Shown here one piece after another: positions 41,908-50,642 of a DNA stretch of 64,000 bases. Made by a program: the position numbers and the translations under genes. The number at the start of each line of letters is the position of its first letter. Position 1 is the first letter of the stretch. The DNA comes from Hymenobacter cavernae. Its GTDB lineage: Bacteria > Bacteroidota > Bacteroidia > Cytophagales > Hymenobacteraceae. The notes under the pieces were generated by a model. It made no database searches. It had not been told where the DNA came from and saw only the letters and a program-made list of their open reading frames with translations. Where the stretch lies: NCBI RefSeq assembly GCF_014641455.1, contig NZ_BMHT01000008.1:62001-126000 (forward strand). Direction: 5' to 3'.

Positions 41908-44130
41908 TTACTGCATCTCACTGAATTTCTGCGCCATTCCTGCGGGCACCCCGATGCTGTTGAGCATTCCGCTCACTAGGCCTTGTCGCCACAACGAAAA
42001 CACCGACAGGCGTAAGTCGCGGCGGCTCTGGATGCTGCCGGGCTTCAGCTCCCCCCGGCGCGGATTCTGGTCCCGAATCACGACCACATTCACCACCTTT
42101 GATTTCACTTTCGAAAACAGGTTCTTGTGGTCGGCACCACCATCTTTGGCCAGAAAGGTTAGCTGTAAACCGCTGTACTGCGCCTGCATCACGCCTTCTA
42201 TGTGGCGACGGTCGGCCAGCATTCGCACGGACACGCGCCGGATTTGCCCCTGTTTGAAGCTCACTAGCCGGCAAGGCTGCGTCATGGGGTTGAGCATGGC
42301 AATGGGCGCCGGCCCAAAGCTGCCTACCATTCGATGCGTGCCTCGGCGGTCGAGCAACGGGAGCCAGAAGGTGGCCTGCACGTAGCACCGGTTTTGCAAC
42401 CAACCGGAAGCTCGCGCCATTGCCGGATGAGTTGCCGTCATGTGGCGCGGGTCGTTGGTAAAGTTGGTGATTGTACCCCGCATCCGGTTCAGGCTCATGG
42501 TGCCTATCCTTTTGGTGGTCGGTGCCAAGTAGGTGAAGTACATGTTGCAATCGGTAATGAGCAGCCGGCGCACATCCACCCGGAAAGGCAGCCGTCCGAG
42601 CGCATCCGGCGTGACGATTGAAGCCTGCGGGTTCAGTGGGAAACGACCATCTCCGGCCACCTTAATGCGTGGGTGCCGCGCGACGAGTTGTTGCATGAGC
42701 AGCGCCTTGCGGTTAGCTAGGGCCGCGTAGTCGAAGCCTTGCACACCTAGGTAGGGCAAACGCACGGTGAGGTGCGGCGCCTGGTGGTGCTTCCGCCGGT
42801 TGAGCGCCGCCGGCGACAAGGTAGGCACCAGTGATATATCCTTGATTTCCAACGATCGTTGCCGCGTAGCTATCCGGAGCCGCTGATAAGTCAACCGGTA
42901 ATACGGAGCATCGAGCAGCAGCGCGCCGGGGCCGGTTTGCACTTCCCACGCCTGGGCGTAGAGAATGCGCTTTGGATCGTGCGCGCCTACTGCATCCACG
43001 CGCAGCCCGTGGCCGCTCAGTGTTATATCGCGCACGCTAGGGCGGCGCTCAATGCCGGTTACGCGTCCTGCACCTTGCCGCACCACTACGTGCGCGAGCT
43101 GAAACCGATCCAAGTAAGGTGCCAGGAGCTTATCCAGCGAAGGCGGCGGCACGGTGGGCGGCTTAAAGGTGATGCGCGGCTGCTCGAAAACCAATGAATC
43201 AGCCCGGAACTGACGACGCTGCAAGGCTGCGGTTTTCAAGCCCGTCAGAGCCATTTGGGGCAGCATCAAAGCCACCCGCATCGCGCCTTCTGGAGCGCCC
43301 ACGCGCAGGGGCTCACTCCGCAGTGAATCCAGCGTTAAGCGGTGCGCCCGCGAAGAAAACTGCGCGGCCGTCAAACCTAGGTTATGATATTGAACGGTTG
43401 TTTTTACGCCTTGCAAACGGATTTCCACGGCTGCCGCGTAGGCTATTCGTTGGGTATCCGTTGCGCCCGCGGCACTAAGTAGAATGTCGTGGGCAGTGAA
43501 GTCGCCGCGCCGTAGAGAAGCGTGGGGTTGCTTGCCGGCACCATAGCTAGCTTGCACCCGCCGCAGTTCCAGCGAACCTAGCCGAATGCCTTGGAGCTGA
43601 AAAGGCAACTGTTCGTGCAGCGGCTTACTGGGTTCAGCAGCCGTACGAGCTGGTAGCGCCAGCACGCGTACCCTAGGTGCATCCAGCAAAACCCGATGAA
43701 TGGGCATTACGCCGTGCCGCAACAATGCTCCGAGGCCAATACCGGTCACAAAAAGCTCATCCATATCGAGTTGCACACGCGGCCAGGCAGCACCGGCGCC
43801 TTCAAACCTAGCTGCCGGTCCGGGCTGTAGATGCACGCCCTGCAACCGCACTGAGCGGCGCCACCAGCTTGTGTGCAGCGCTTCCAGCCGGAGTCGGTAG
43901 CGCCCCTCCGACCGCTCCGCAACCTGCTCTTCCAGCTTCCGCCGTAGCCACGGGTCCAGCAGCAGCGAAGCTGCCGTGAGCAGTCCGATCAGCAGCAACA
44001 CAATGGCAAGCAGCCACCGCAGCCACCTCCTGCTTGGCTGAGCAGTCGTGTTGATTTCAGCAGAAGGCGAAGCAGGAAGGAGCGTAGACAAGGCAGAATC
44101 GTAATGAGCTTCCCTTAACGCAGGCCACAC
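41908..44130 (-). CDS. AsmA-like / DUF748 envelope protein
   Basis: A large protein (about 740 residues) with a single N-terminal membrane anchor (WLRWLLAIVLLLIGLLTAASLLL) followed by a long periplasmic beta-rich region: GRYRLRLEALHTSWWRRSVRLQGVHLQP and many RxLxLxxI strands. This is the AsmA/DUF748 pattern of bridge-like envelope proteins. The frame runs to 44223, but that part (RIIAEKTRKRCYKPGSN) is not protein-like and leaves only 40 nt to the divergent gene, so a GTG at 44130 was taken; the exact start is uncertain. Function: probably outer-membrane or lipid homeostasis. Confidence 0.7.
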   Translation of the reverse strand: MWPALREAHYDSALSTLLPASPSAEINTTAQPSRRWLRWLLAIVLLLIGLLTAASLLLDPWLRRKLEEQVAERSEGRYRLRLEALHTSWWRRSVRLQGVHLQPGPAARFEGAGAAWPRVQLDMDELFVTGIGLGALLRHGVMPIHRVLLDAPRVRVLALPARTAAEPSKPLHEQLPFQLQGIRLGSLELRRVQASYGAGKQPHASLRRGDFTAHDILLSAAGATDTQRIAYAAAVEIRLQGVKTTVQYHNLGLTAAQFSSRAHRLTLDSLRSEPLRVGAPEGAMRVALMLPQMALTGLKTAALQRRQFRADSLVFEQPRITFKPPTVPPPSLDKLLAPYLDRFQLAHVVVRQGAGRVTGIERRPSVRDITLSGHGLRVDAVGAHDPKRILYAQAWEVQTGPGALLLDAPYYRLTYQRLRIATRQRSLEIKDISLVPTLSPAALNRRKHHQAPHLTVRLPYLGVQGFDYAALANRKALLMQQLVARHPRIKVAGDGRFPLNPQASIVTPDALGRLPFRVDVRRLLITDCNMYFTYLAPTTKRIGTMSLNRMRGTITNFTNDPRHMTATHPAMARASGWLQNRCYVQATFWLPLLDRRGTHRMVGSFGPAPIAMLNPMTQPCRLVSFKQGQIRRVSVRMLADRRHIEGVMQAQYSGLQLTFLAKDGGADHKNLFSKVKSKVVNVVVIRDQNPRRGELKPGSIQSRRDLRLSVFSLWRQGLVSGMLNSIGVPAGMAQKFSEMQ

Positions 44131-44262
44131 AAGAAGGATTTTAGAATAGGCGTTTGAACCAGGCTTGTAGCAGCGCTTTCTTGTCTTTTCAGCAATTATC
44201 CTAACATTAGACCCCGCTAGCATAGCATTTCATTGGTCATCTATCTCACAAGTAGTACTGCC

Positions 44263-44457
44263 ATGACTACTCCCGACCTACTTGCGCAGGCAGTTCTCGC
44301 CTTCTTTCGCCATAGCTTTGTGAGCTACGCTTACCATACTGGCCAATTAGATCAGCTGGCCAAGTACTTGCGTGGCTACGCATGGCAGACGCTTAGCATT
44401 ACGCGGGGCCAGAGCGAGCAGTTTACGCGCGAAGTTCAGCGCCAGCCCAACCACTAG
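44263..44457 (+). CDS. Small hypothetical protein
   Basis: A 64-residue helical protein (PDLLAQAVLAFFRHSFVSYAYHTGQLDQLAKYLRGYAWQTLS), no recognised family, no signal. It begins about 130 nt from the divergent AsmA-like gene and is followed 24 nt later by the 2H phosphoesterase gene, so it may be co-transcribed with it. A start further upstream in the same frame is unlikely. Coding status is plausible but not proven. Confidence 0.5.
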   Translation: MTTPDLLAQAVLAFFRHSFVSYAYHTGQLDQLAKYLRGYAWQTLSITRGQSEQFTREVQRQPNH

Positions 44458-44481
44458 TAGCGTTTTCAAGTAAAGCCATTC

Positions 44482-45018
44482 ATGCTCGCCATCACTTCTC
44501 TGCTAAGCCCCCCTCACGCCCGGCGTATTAATAAGATTATCAAACGGTTGGAGACGGACTTCGGCCTTGATGATGTGCAGGCCACCCCCGATCCGCACAT
44601 CACCTACCAGTTGGCTGGGGTGCGCAAGCTGGAGTCGCTGAAAGAGGTGTTGCACAGCATTGCCGCTACGACTGCGCCCTTTCCGGTGCACACCACGGGC
44701 CTAGGGGTTTTTCCGGGGCCAAATCCGGTCATCTACATTCCGGTACTGCGCTCCGATGAACTCAACCAACTGCACCACCGCATTCTGGAAGCCACGGCCC
44801 CGCTTTGCCTGCGCACTGATAAGTTCAGCAGCCCCGATTGCTGGCTACCGCACATCTCACTGGCGCTGCACGACACCACTCCCGACTTGCTAGGGCCTGT
44901 CCTTCAGTTTCTTAATCAGGAAACGTACAACCTCAAAATTACCATCAACAACATCGCTATTCTGCGGCAGGAAGGCGTTCAGTTTGTGTGCGAAGAGCGA
45001 TTTAAATTTTCAAGCTAG
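44482..45018 (+). CDS. 2'-5' RNA ligase family (2H phosphoesterase) protein
   Basis: A 178-residue protein with the two H-x-T/S motifs of the 2H superfamily: PDPHITYQL (H39, T41) and LPHISLALH (second HxS). Between them, the strands HTTGLGVFPGPNPVIYIPVL fit the bilobal fold. Members cut or ligate 2'-5' linked or cyclic phosphates in RNA or nucleotides; bacterial substrates are mostly unknown. Homologues in Bacteroidota are of similar length. Confidence 0.85.
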   Translation: MLAITSLLSPPHARRINKIIKRLETDFGLDDVQATPDPHITYQLAGVRKLESLKEVLHSIAATTAPFPVHTTGLGVFPGPNPVIYIPVLRSDELNQLHHRILEATAPLCLRTDKFSSPDCWLPHISLALHDTTPDLLGPVLQFLNQETYNLKITINNIAILRQEGVQFVCEERFKFSS

Positions 45019-45109
45019 GTAGTCAACGCTTGACGCATTGCCCAACGGCGGCGGTTTTCTCGTGCCTGACTCCGACCTTTGAGCCCTCACCTACCATTTT
45101 TTTCTGCTT

Positions 45110-45571
45110 ATGTACAACACCGTACTTCTCCTGCACTCCTGGACGCGCTGGCTGGTTCTCATTTTTGGCCTAATTGCCGTGTTCCGTGCCCTTGGCGGCT
45201 GGCAGGGCCGACGGCCCTACCTAGGTGCCGACAACGGCATGGCAGCCTCTTTTGTGGGCAGTATGCACCTACAACTCCTGCTCGGCCTGATTTTATACCT
45301 AGGTCTCAGCCCACTAGGCCTGAAAGCGATGGAAGCAGGCGGCGCGGCCATGAAAAATCCCGTTACGCGCTTTTGGGGCGTCGAGCACATCACGGTTATG
45401 ATTCTGGCGGTGATCTGTGCGCAGGTAGGCCGGTCATTATCGAAGAAAGCTACCGAGCCGGTACGCAAGCACAAGCTAGCTTTTGTCTGGTTTACGATTG
45501 CGCTGGTACTGGTGCTACTGATGATTCCGTGGGGCATCTGGAACCCGGCGCGCCCGTTATTCCGGTTCTAA
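45110..45571 (+). CDS. Four-helix membrane protein with conserved histidines
   Basis: A 153-residue integral membrane protein with four hydrophobic helices: VLLLHSWTRWLVLIFGLIAVF, MHLQLLLGLILYLGL, VEHITVMILAVICAQVG, and WFTIALVLVLLMIPWG. Histidines at H9, in MHLQ and in VEHIT sit at helix ends or within the membrane and could bind haem, and homologues are often labelled cytochrome b-like. That haem link is inference. Stand-alone; terminated by a palindrome 10 nt downstream. Confidence 0.75.
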   Translation: MYNTVLLLHSWTRWLVLIFGLIAVFRALGGWQGRRPYLGADNGMAASFVGSMHLQLLLGLILYLGLSPLGLKAMEAGGAAMKNPVTRFWGVEHITVMILAVICAQVGRSLSKKATEPVRKHKLAFVWFTIALVLVLLMIPWGIWNPARPLFRF

Positions 45572-45580
45572 GCCGTAAGG

Positions 45581-45616
45581 GCTATGCCGTATGGCCATAC
45601 GGCATAGCGCTTGCAT
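45581..45616 (+). terminator. Palindromic terminator
   Basis: GCTATGCCGTATGG and CCATACGGCATAGC form a perfect 28-nt palindrome (14 bp per arm, the tip forming a small loop), followed by GCTTGCATTTTA. It lies just after the membrane-protein stop. Confidence 0.7.
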
Positions 45617-45810
45617 TTTATCACTAAGTAATTATCTTTAAGAAATTACATTAGCAGTTTTATTTGCATTTTATAGATTGGTTTAGCATTATTACCAAAC
45701 GTATTGATCATTATAGATATTCAGGTATAACAATTTAAATAATCAATACGTAAACTTGCTGCACTCTATCATCTAACCTGAGTTTCTCACCTGCAACACA
45801 TCTACGTATC

Positions 45811-45990
45811 GTGCAAAAGTCAGTAGCTAAATCTCGTTTCTCCCGGGATGAGTTTTGTCATCTCATGGACTCTCACCTGCGTAAGTTAGAAACCTCCCTT
45901 GATGCGCAGCATCAGTATGGTCGCGTGCTGGAAGCATTACGTCAGAACCTGGAAGAATACAAAAAATCAAGGCTCACAGCGCGCTGCTAA
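45811..45990 (+). CDS. Possible 59-residue small protein
   Basis: A GTG-started frame of 59 codons in an otherwise gene-free, AT-rich stretch. The product is hydrophilic and strongly helical: SRFSRDEFCHLMDSHLRKLETSL, then QYGRVLEALRQNLEEYKKSRL. It ends cleanly at TAA (45990) and is followed by a terminator at 46105. The region upstream (45640-45800) is AT-rich and could hold a promoter. No family recognised. Codon use looks coding-like, but homologues would be needed to prove it. Confidence 0.4.
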   Translation: MQKSVAKSRFSRDEFCHLMDSHLRKLETSLDAQHQYGRVLEALRQNLEEYKKSRLTARC

Positions 45991-46104
45991 CTTTTTGGTC
46001 ATTAACTACAAGCAAGTATTTACAGCACCATTCTTAAATTATCACGCACTGGCAAGCAACATCTACTTTTTCATGCTCTGTATGTAGCCCGGTGCTACAT
46101 GAAA

Positions 46105-46132
46105 CGCCTCCTGATTATCAGTGAGGCTTTTT
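46105..46132 (+). terminator. Probable terminator
   Basis: GCCTCCTGAT pairs imperfectly with ATCAGTGAGGC, followed by TTTTT. It lies 115 nt after the 59-codon frame and would end its transcript. Confidence 0.6.
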
Positions 46133-46442
46133 CGTGCGTATTCCGGGAGGTTGACTTCCACTGAACCTGGGTCATTTACAGCAGTAAATAATTGTCGATC
46201 AATAAATAATGCTGCTAGGCTCTTTTGCTGAGAGTAGCTCCTGGTGAGCACGCGCCCAAGCCTAACTTTGAGCCCAAAGCTAGGTTGGTCAAGCAGGTGT
46301 GCGTGGTAGCGCAGAAGCACTTGTCAAAGGTGCCACTCTTGCCTGAGTCGCTTTCGAAAAAGAGTTTGAGCCGCTAGGTATGGTGCGTAGATACCGGAAT
46401 TTGGTATGGCAGCGCGCCTGATTTTGGATAATCCAGGCAAGA

Positions 46443-46496
46443 AGTTTACTTTAGATAAGTACACCAGTACTTGTAAGCTAAATAGTCTACTTTAGA
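46443..46496 (+). promoter_or_regulatory. Direct-repeat pair upstream of the LytTR regulator
   Basis: AGTTTACTTTAGA (46443-46455) and AGTCTACTTTAGA (46484-46496) are a 13-bp direct repeat with one mismatch, spaced 41 bp start to start, close to four helix turns. A small palindrome AAGTAC-ACCA-GTACTT lies between them. The second copy ends 32 nt before the response-regulator ATG. LytTR proteins bind paired direct repeats, so autoregulation is a reasonable guess. Confidence 0.45.
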
Positions 46497-46528
46497 ATTC
46501 TGATTTACCTATCTACGCTATCTACTTT

Positions 46529-47332
46529 ATGGCCGACCATCGTGTTCATATCCTGATTGTAGAAGACGAAGCCGTTCTCGCCATGGACTTGTGCGATACT
46601 CTCGAAGCGGAAGGCTACGTAGTGGTGGGCACAGCCAGCAACGGGCGGCGGGCGCTGGAGCTATTTCAAAAGAACCAAGTCGATCTGCTGCTTTGTGATG
46701 TCAACATCAAGGGTGATTGGGATGGTATTGAAACTGCAACGAGGCTGCTGGCCCTGCGTCCGGTCCCGATCATCTATCTCACAGCCCTTTCCGATAAAGG
46801 CACCCTAGACCGTGCCCTGCAAACGACACCGGCCGCGTACCTCACCAAACCCGCCACTACCGCTGGCCTGCGCGCTTCCATAGAAGTGGCACTGCGAGCT
46901 TTTACCCACCAACAGGCTACAGCGCCGCCGGCGACAGAGAACATAGCAGCCGCTGCTTCGGCCACTGCGCCACCGAGCGGCAGCAGAGAGGTGCTTTCGC
47001 GAGAGACGATCCTTCAGCTGGGTGAGTACGTTTTCATCAAAGACAACTACCAGTTTGTGCGTATCCCGCTCAAAGACATCCTGTTACTGGAAGCCAACAA
47101 CACGTACACCACTCTCGTGACGCCAGCCCGCAAGTACGCGCTGCGCCTCACGCTCAGCACGGTGCTAGAGCGGCTGAACTGTTCGCAACTGGTGCGCACA
47201 CACCGCTCCTACGCCGTCAATATTCAGCACATTCAGTCGTTCAACGATACCGAAACCATGCTGGGCGATCAGGCCGTGCCACTTGGCCGCCAGTACAAAG
47301 ACGCGTTTCTGCGGCATTTTCAGTTTCATTAA
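46529..47332 (+). CDS. LytTR-type response regulator
   Basis: A 267-residue protein: receiver domain (HILIVEDEAVLAMDLCDTLE, phospho-acceptor D57 in LLLCDVNIKG, YLTALSD, YLTKPATT), an Ala/Pro-rich linker (about 128-155) and a LytTR DNA-binding domain (YVFIKDNYQFVRIPLKDILLLEANNTYTTL, LVRTHRSYAVNIQHIQSF, VPLGRQYKDAFL). It is followed about 100 nt later by a TPR sensor kinase gene on the same strand, forming a two-component pair. Targets unknown; may regulate itself through the direct repeats upstream. Confidence 0.93.
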   Translation: MADHRVHILIVEDEAVLAMDLCDTLEAEGYVVVGTASNGRRALELFQKNQVDLLLCDVNIKGDWDGIETATRLLALRPVPIIYLTALSDKGTLDRALQTTPAAYLTKPATTAGLRASIEVALRAFTHQQATAPPATENIAAAASATAPPSGSREVLSRETILQLGEYVFIKDNYQFVRIPLKDILLLEANNTYTTLVTPARKYALRLTLSTVLERLNCSQLVRTHRSYAVNIQHIQSFNDTETMLGDQAVPLGRQYKDAFLRHFQFH

Positions 47333-47432
47333 GCTGCGTCGCTAACACCTGCCTGCTACTTGCGCCACCCCCGCCCCACGCACCTACCATGCCTACTTTC
47401 CCTCCAAAGATCGGCTACGGTCAGGCCTGTTT

Positions 47433-49298
47433 ATGCGCTATCTATTCCGCGCCTTCAGCGCTCTTGTTCTGCTACTTACCTTCGCGCACTGGCAGAACCT
47501 AGGTGCAATTCCGCTTCCTGTCGCCGCGGGCCCCTCCGACACCATCCGGGTAAAGCAATGGTGCGCAACCGCACAAGGCTTGCTGTCCATCAACAACGAC
47601 TCGGCGGAAGCCCGCAGCCGGCACATCATTCGGGTATCGCGCCAACTCGACTATTCCTATGGGGAGGCACAGGGCTATTTGCTGCTCGGCTCGGCGCTTC
47701 GCAACAAGGGCGAGTTTGAGGCGAGCCTAGGGTTCAGCCAAAAGGCCTTAACGATGTTTGAAGCGAAAAACCGCGCGCGGAATATTGCGGCTGTTTACAA
47801 CGCACTTGCCTTGACCTACAAGCGTATGGGCGACGCGCAGCATGTAAAGTTGCTTACACGCAAAGCCTTAGACTATGCAAAGCTGGCGCGGCAGTTTGCG
47901 CGCAAAGGTCCCTACTTTCCGGAATTGAACCGAGCTTATATCAGCGCCGGCATTATCTTCCGCGACCTAGGTCAGCTTGATTCGGCGGCGGCCTGCTACC
48001 TGCGGGCCATGCCCATGGCGCAGCAACACTACTCCCGTCCCTCTTCCCTGCCGGTCTGCTACGCCGACTACGCGCAGCTGCTCATGGACACCAATCAGGA
48101 TCTGCCGAAAGCGGTTTGGTACCTGGAGCAGGCCATTCCGCTGTATGAAGTGGAAAATAACCTGACCGGGCTGGAACACGCCTACCGCAACCTAAGCTGG
48201 ACCTACCGCAAGCAGGGCGACTACGCGCAGGCCCTGGCCGCAGCGGATAAGTCGCTGGCGCTGGGCCGGGCTATTCGGGACCCGCACCGCTTAGTTAATT
48301 CGCTGGAAGCCGCTTACCTAGCTTACCGCGCCGCTGGCCAGCCCGCGCACGCCATGGACCTGATGGCCGAATGGAAAATGCGCGAGGATTCGCTGCTGAA
48401 CCTGGAAAAGACCCAGGCCGTGGCCAAGCTCGAAGCCGCGTATGCCTCCGAAAAGAAGGAAGCACAGATTCTGCGCCTCGACGAAGACAACGCCCACAAG
48501 GTGCGGCAGTTAATAATGCTAAGTATTGGTGCTCTGATACTTGGCTTACTGCTCGGCGTCATGCTCTGGCAGTATCGCACCATTCAGCACACCAATGCCC
48601 AGCTCCAGATTACCAACAAGACCATTCTGGAAAACAACCGGCACATGAGCGAGCAGGCCGTTCGCCAGACGATGCTGATGAAGGAGCTGCACCACCGCGT
48701 GAAGAACAACCTGGCTATTGTGTCGAGCTTATTGCGGTTGCAGTCCAACCGTTTGGCCGACGAGATGGCCACCAAAGCCGTGCGCGAAGGGCAACAGCGC
48801 GTGGAGGCCATGTCCTTGATTCACCAGCGCCTCTACCAGTCCGACAACGTGACAACCGTCGACATGCGCCGCTACATCACGGACTTGGTCGAGAGCCTGA
48901 TGACGGCTTATGGGCGTGAGAAAGAGACGTTCAACTCGATGGTACGCGTCGAACAAGCGATGCTCGACGTAGAGCTAGCTTTGCCGCTGGGGTTGATTCT
49001 GAATGAACTATTAACGAATGCTTTCAAGCATGCCTACCACAAGGTGGCGCAGCCGGCCCTGCGCATCTACCTAGGTCATGACCCGGAAGCTAGCTACGGC
49101 GGGCTGCTGCTGGAAGTGCAGGACAACGGCCCCGGCCTGACGCAGTGGCAATGGCAGCAGGCTACCGGCTCGTTTGGCAAGCGCCTGATTGACTCCCTGA
49201 CCGAACAGATCGGCGGCACGTTTGAGCTGAGCGACGACACCGGCACGCTGTTTCGCCTGCATATCGCGCAACACGTACCAGCGCACGCCGCCACCTAG
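47433..49298 (+). CDS. TPR-containing sensor histidine kinase (HisKA_2)
   Basis: A 621-residue protein: N-terminal signal or anchor (FRAFSALVLLLTFAHW), tetratricopeptide repeats from about 60 to 330 (RNKGEFEASLGFSQKALTMFEAKN, RDLGQLDSAAACYLRAMPMAQ, RKQGDYAQALAAADKSLALG), a coiled coil, one transmembrane helix (LIMLSIGALILGLLLGVMLW), then HisKA_2 (KELHHRVKNNLAIVSSLLRLQ, H420/H421) and HATPase (NELLTNAFKHAYH, DNGPGLT). Typical Bacteroidota partner of LytTR regulators. The TPR part probably lies outside the inner membrane, sensing protein or peptide partners. Confidence 0.92.
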   Translation: MRYLFRAFSALVLLLTFAHWQNLGAIPLPVAAGPSDTIRVKQWCATAQGLLSINNDSAEARSRHIIRVSRQLDYSYGEAQGYLLLGSALRNKGEFEASLGFSQKALTMFEAKNRARNIAAVYNALALTYKRMGDAQHVKLLTRKALDYAKLARQFARKGPYFPELNRAYISAGIIFRDLGQLDSAAACYLRAMPMAQQHYSRPSSLPVCYADYAQLLMDTNQDLPKAVWYLEQAIPLYEVENNLTGLEHAYRNLSWTYRKQGDYAQALAAADKSLALGRAIRDPHRLVNSLEAAYLAYRAAGQPAHAMDLMAEWKMREDSLLNLEKTQAVAKLEAAYASEKKEAQILRLDEDNAHKVRQLIMLSIGALILGLLLGVMLWQYRTIQHTNAQLQITNKTILENNRHMSEQAVRQTMLMKELHHRVKNNLAIVSSLLRLQSNRLADEMATKAVREGQQRVEAMSLIHQRLYQSDNVTTVDMRRYITDLVESLMTAYGREKETFNSMVRVEQAMLDVELALPLGLILNELLTNAFKHAYHKVAQPALRIYLGHDPEASYGGLLLEVQDNGPGLTQWQWQQATGSFGKRLIDSLTEQIGGTFELSDDTGTLFRLHIAQHVPAHAAT

Positions 49299-49311
49299 GT
49301 TGATAACGCAA

Positions 49312-49344
49312 AACCCTGACAGGGCTTGAAGTCCTGTCAGGGTT
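49312..49344. terminator. Hairpin between convergent genes
   Basis: AACCCTGACAGG and CCTGTCAGGGTT form a perfect 12-bp stem with a 9-nt loop, preceded by AAAA. It separates the kinase from the convergent SDR gene. The CCTGTCAGGGTT string is also known as a dispersed repeat in many genomes. Confidence 0.75.
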
Positions 49345-49375
49345 GCAATGGTCGCACGAAACCTAGCTTGCCGGT

Positions 49376-50137
49376 TTAGATGGCCTGCCCGCCTGAGGCT
49401 TCGAGACGTTGGGCGTCGATCCAGCGGGCTTCGTCGGTGCAGAGGAAGGCTACTACAGGGCCAATGTCGTCGGGCAGGCCCACGCGACCCATCGCCGTGA
49501 GCGAGGCTATGTGACTGTTAATCTCCTTGTTGTCGCGCGTGCGGCCACCGCCGAAGTCGGTTTCGATAGCGCCCGGAGCCACAATATTTACGCGGATGCG
49601 GCGGTCGGCCAACTCCTTCGCCTGGTACTTGGTCAGGGTTTCCATCGCCGTCTTCATGCTGGCGTAGGTCGACGAGCCGGGGTAAACGATGCGCGTCAGG
49701 CCCGACGAAATGTTGATGATACCGCCGCCGTCGTTGAGCAAGGGCAAGGCTTGCTGCGTCAGGAAGAACGGACCTTTGAAGTGAATGTTCAGCGCCTGAT
49801 CAAACTGTTCCTCAGTGGTATCAGCAAAGGGCGCGTACAGGCCGGTACCGGCGTTGTTGATGAGAAAGTCGAACTTGTCGACGTTGAAAGTGTCGCGCAA
49901 GGCGGTCTTTACCTGCTCGAAGAAACCACCAAAGGTCTTCACGTCGGAGGCGTCGAGTTGCAGGGCCACAGCCTGCTGACCTAGGTTCTTGATTTCGGCC
50001 ACAACACCCTCAGCCTCGGCCTGCTTCGTGTGGTAGGTCAGAATTACACTGATGCCTTTTTGGGCTAGGTTCAGGGCCATGTTTTTGCCAAGGCCACGGC
50101 TGCCACCGGTTACTAATGCTATTTTGGTTGTGCTCAT
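49376..50137 (-). CDS. SDR family oxidoreductase
   Basis: A 253-residue classical short-chain dehydrogenase: cofactor motif ALVTGGSRGLGKNMA (residues 8-22), NNAG (FLINNAGTGLYAPF), catalytic serine in INISSGLTRI and the YxxxK pair in STYASMKTAM, and a C-terminal DIGPVVAFLCTDEARWIDAQRLEASGG typical of FabG-like enzymes. NAD(P)-dependent; substrate unknown. It is the last gene of a minus-strand run with an AraC regulator (67 nt upstream) and a hypothetical gene. Confidence 0.92.
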   Translation of the reverse strand: MSTTKIALVTGGSRGLGKNMALNLAQKGISVILTYHTKQAEAEGVVAEIKNLGQQAVALQLDASDVKTFGGFFEQVKTALRDTFNVDKFDFLINNAGTGLYAPFADTTEEQFDQALNIHFKGPFFLTQQALPLLNDGGGIINISSGLTRIVYPGSSTYASMKTAMETLTKYQAKELADRRIRVNIVAPGAIETDFGGGRTRDNKEINSHIASLTAMGRVGLPDDIGPVVAFLCTDEARWIDAQRLEASGGQAI

Positions 50138-50203
50138 TGTTTTGCGTGTTAAAGTTAACCCTGCAAAGATGGCGCACGAGCTGACCTAGGTTCTGGTGAG
50201 TAG

Positions 50204-50629
50204 TTAAGAAATAATGGTGACTAGTTCCGATGCGGCGGCCCGCTGTTCCGCCCACGTCTGTTCCCGAAACTGCTTGGGCGTGACACCCACGAAGTGCTTG
50301 AAAAACTTGGTAAAGTTGGACGGATCGTAGGTGAGGCGCGCCGCTACTTCTGCTATCGACAAGCGCGAGTCGAGCAGCAGCTCTTTGGAAACTGCTACTA
50401 GTTTACGCTCATAAATAGCACAAGGCGCTTCGCCGGTGGTTAGCTTAAGCGTGTTGCTGAGGTGCGTAGGATGAATGCAAAGCTGACTGGCAAAGTCGCG
50501 GATTTCAAGGGCTTCCGTGGCACGGCCGGCTACTAAATCATCCACGTGCGCGTGCACGAGGCGGGTGAAATCGGCGGTTATCTCGTGCTGGCGGGCTAGA
50601 ATTTTCTTGGGGATGGTAGTTGCGGGCAT
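50204..50629 (-). CDS. AraC family regulator, DNA-binding domain only
   Basis: A 141-residue protein that is mostly an AraC-type double helix-turn-helix: LEIRDFASQLCIHPTHLSNTLKLTTG, then RLSIAEVAARLTYDPSNFTKFFKHFVGVTPKQFRE. The N-terminal effector domain is missing, as in many short AraC proteins of this phylum. The ATG at 50629 was chosen because the upstream part overlaps the preceding gene's end. It probably controls the SDR gene 67 nt downstream. Confidence 0.88.
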   Translation of the reverse strand: MPATTIPKKILARQHEITADFTRLVHAHVDDLVAGRATEALEIRDFASQLCIHPTHLSNTLKLTTGEAPCAIYERKLVAVSKELLLDSRLSIAEVAARLTYDPSNFTKFFKHFVGVTPKQFREQTWAEQRAAASELVTIIS

Positions 50630-50642
50630 ATGATGAACTGAG

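Noticed and set aside
46063..46320. Minus-strand open frame of 85 codons in the gap before the LytTR regulator
   Set aside because: Overlaps the terminator hairpin at 46105, no recognised motif and no supporting start context; not called as a gene.
47360..47719. Open frame overlapping the start of the TPR kinase gene
   Set aside because: Out of frame with the kinase signal peptide and TPR region and without motif; shadow.
49312..49344. Reading the CCTGTCAGGGTT hairpin as part of a mobile element
   Set aside because: Only one copy was seen in the window and it sits exactly between convergent genes, so a terminator is the simpler call.
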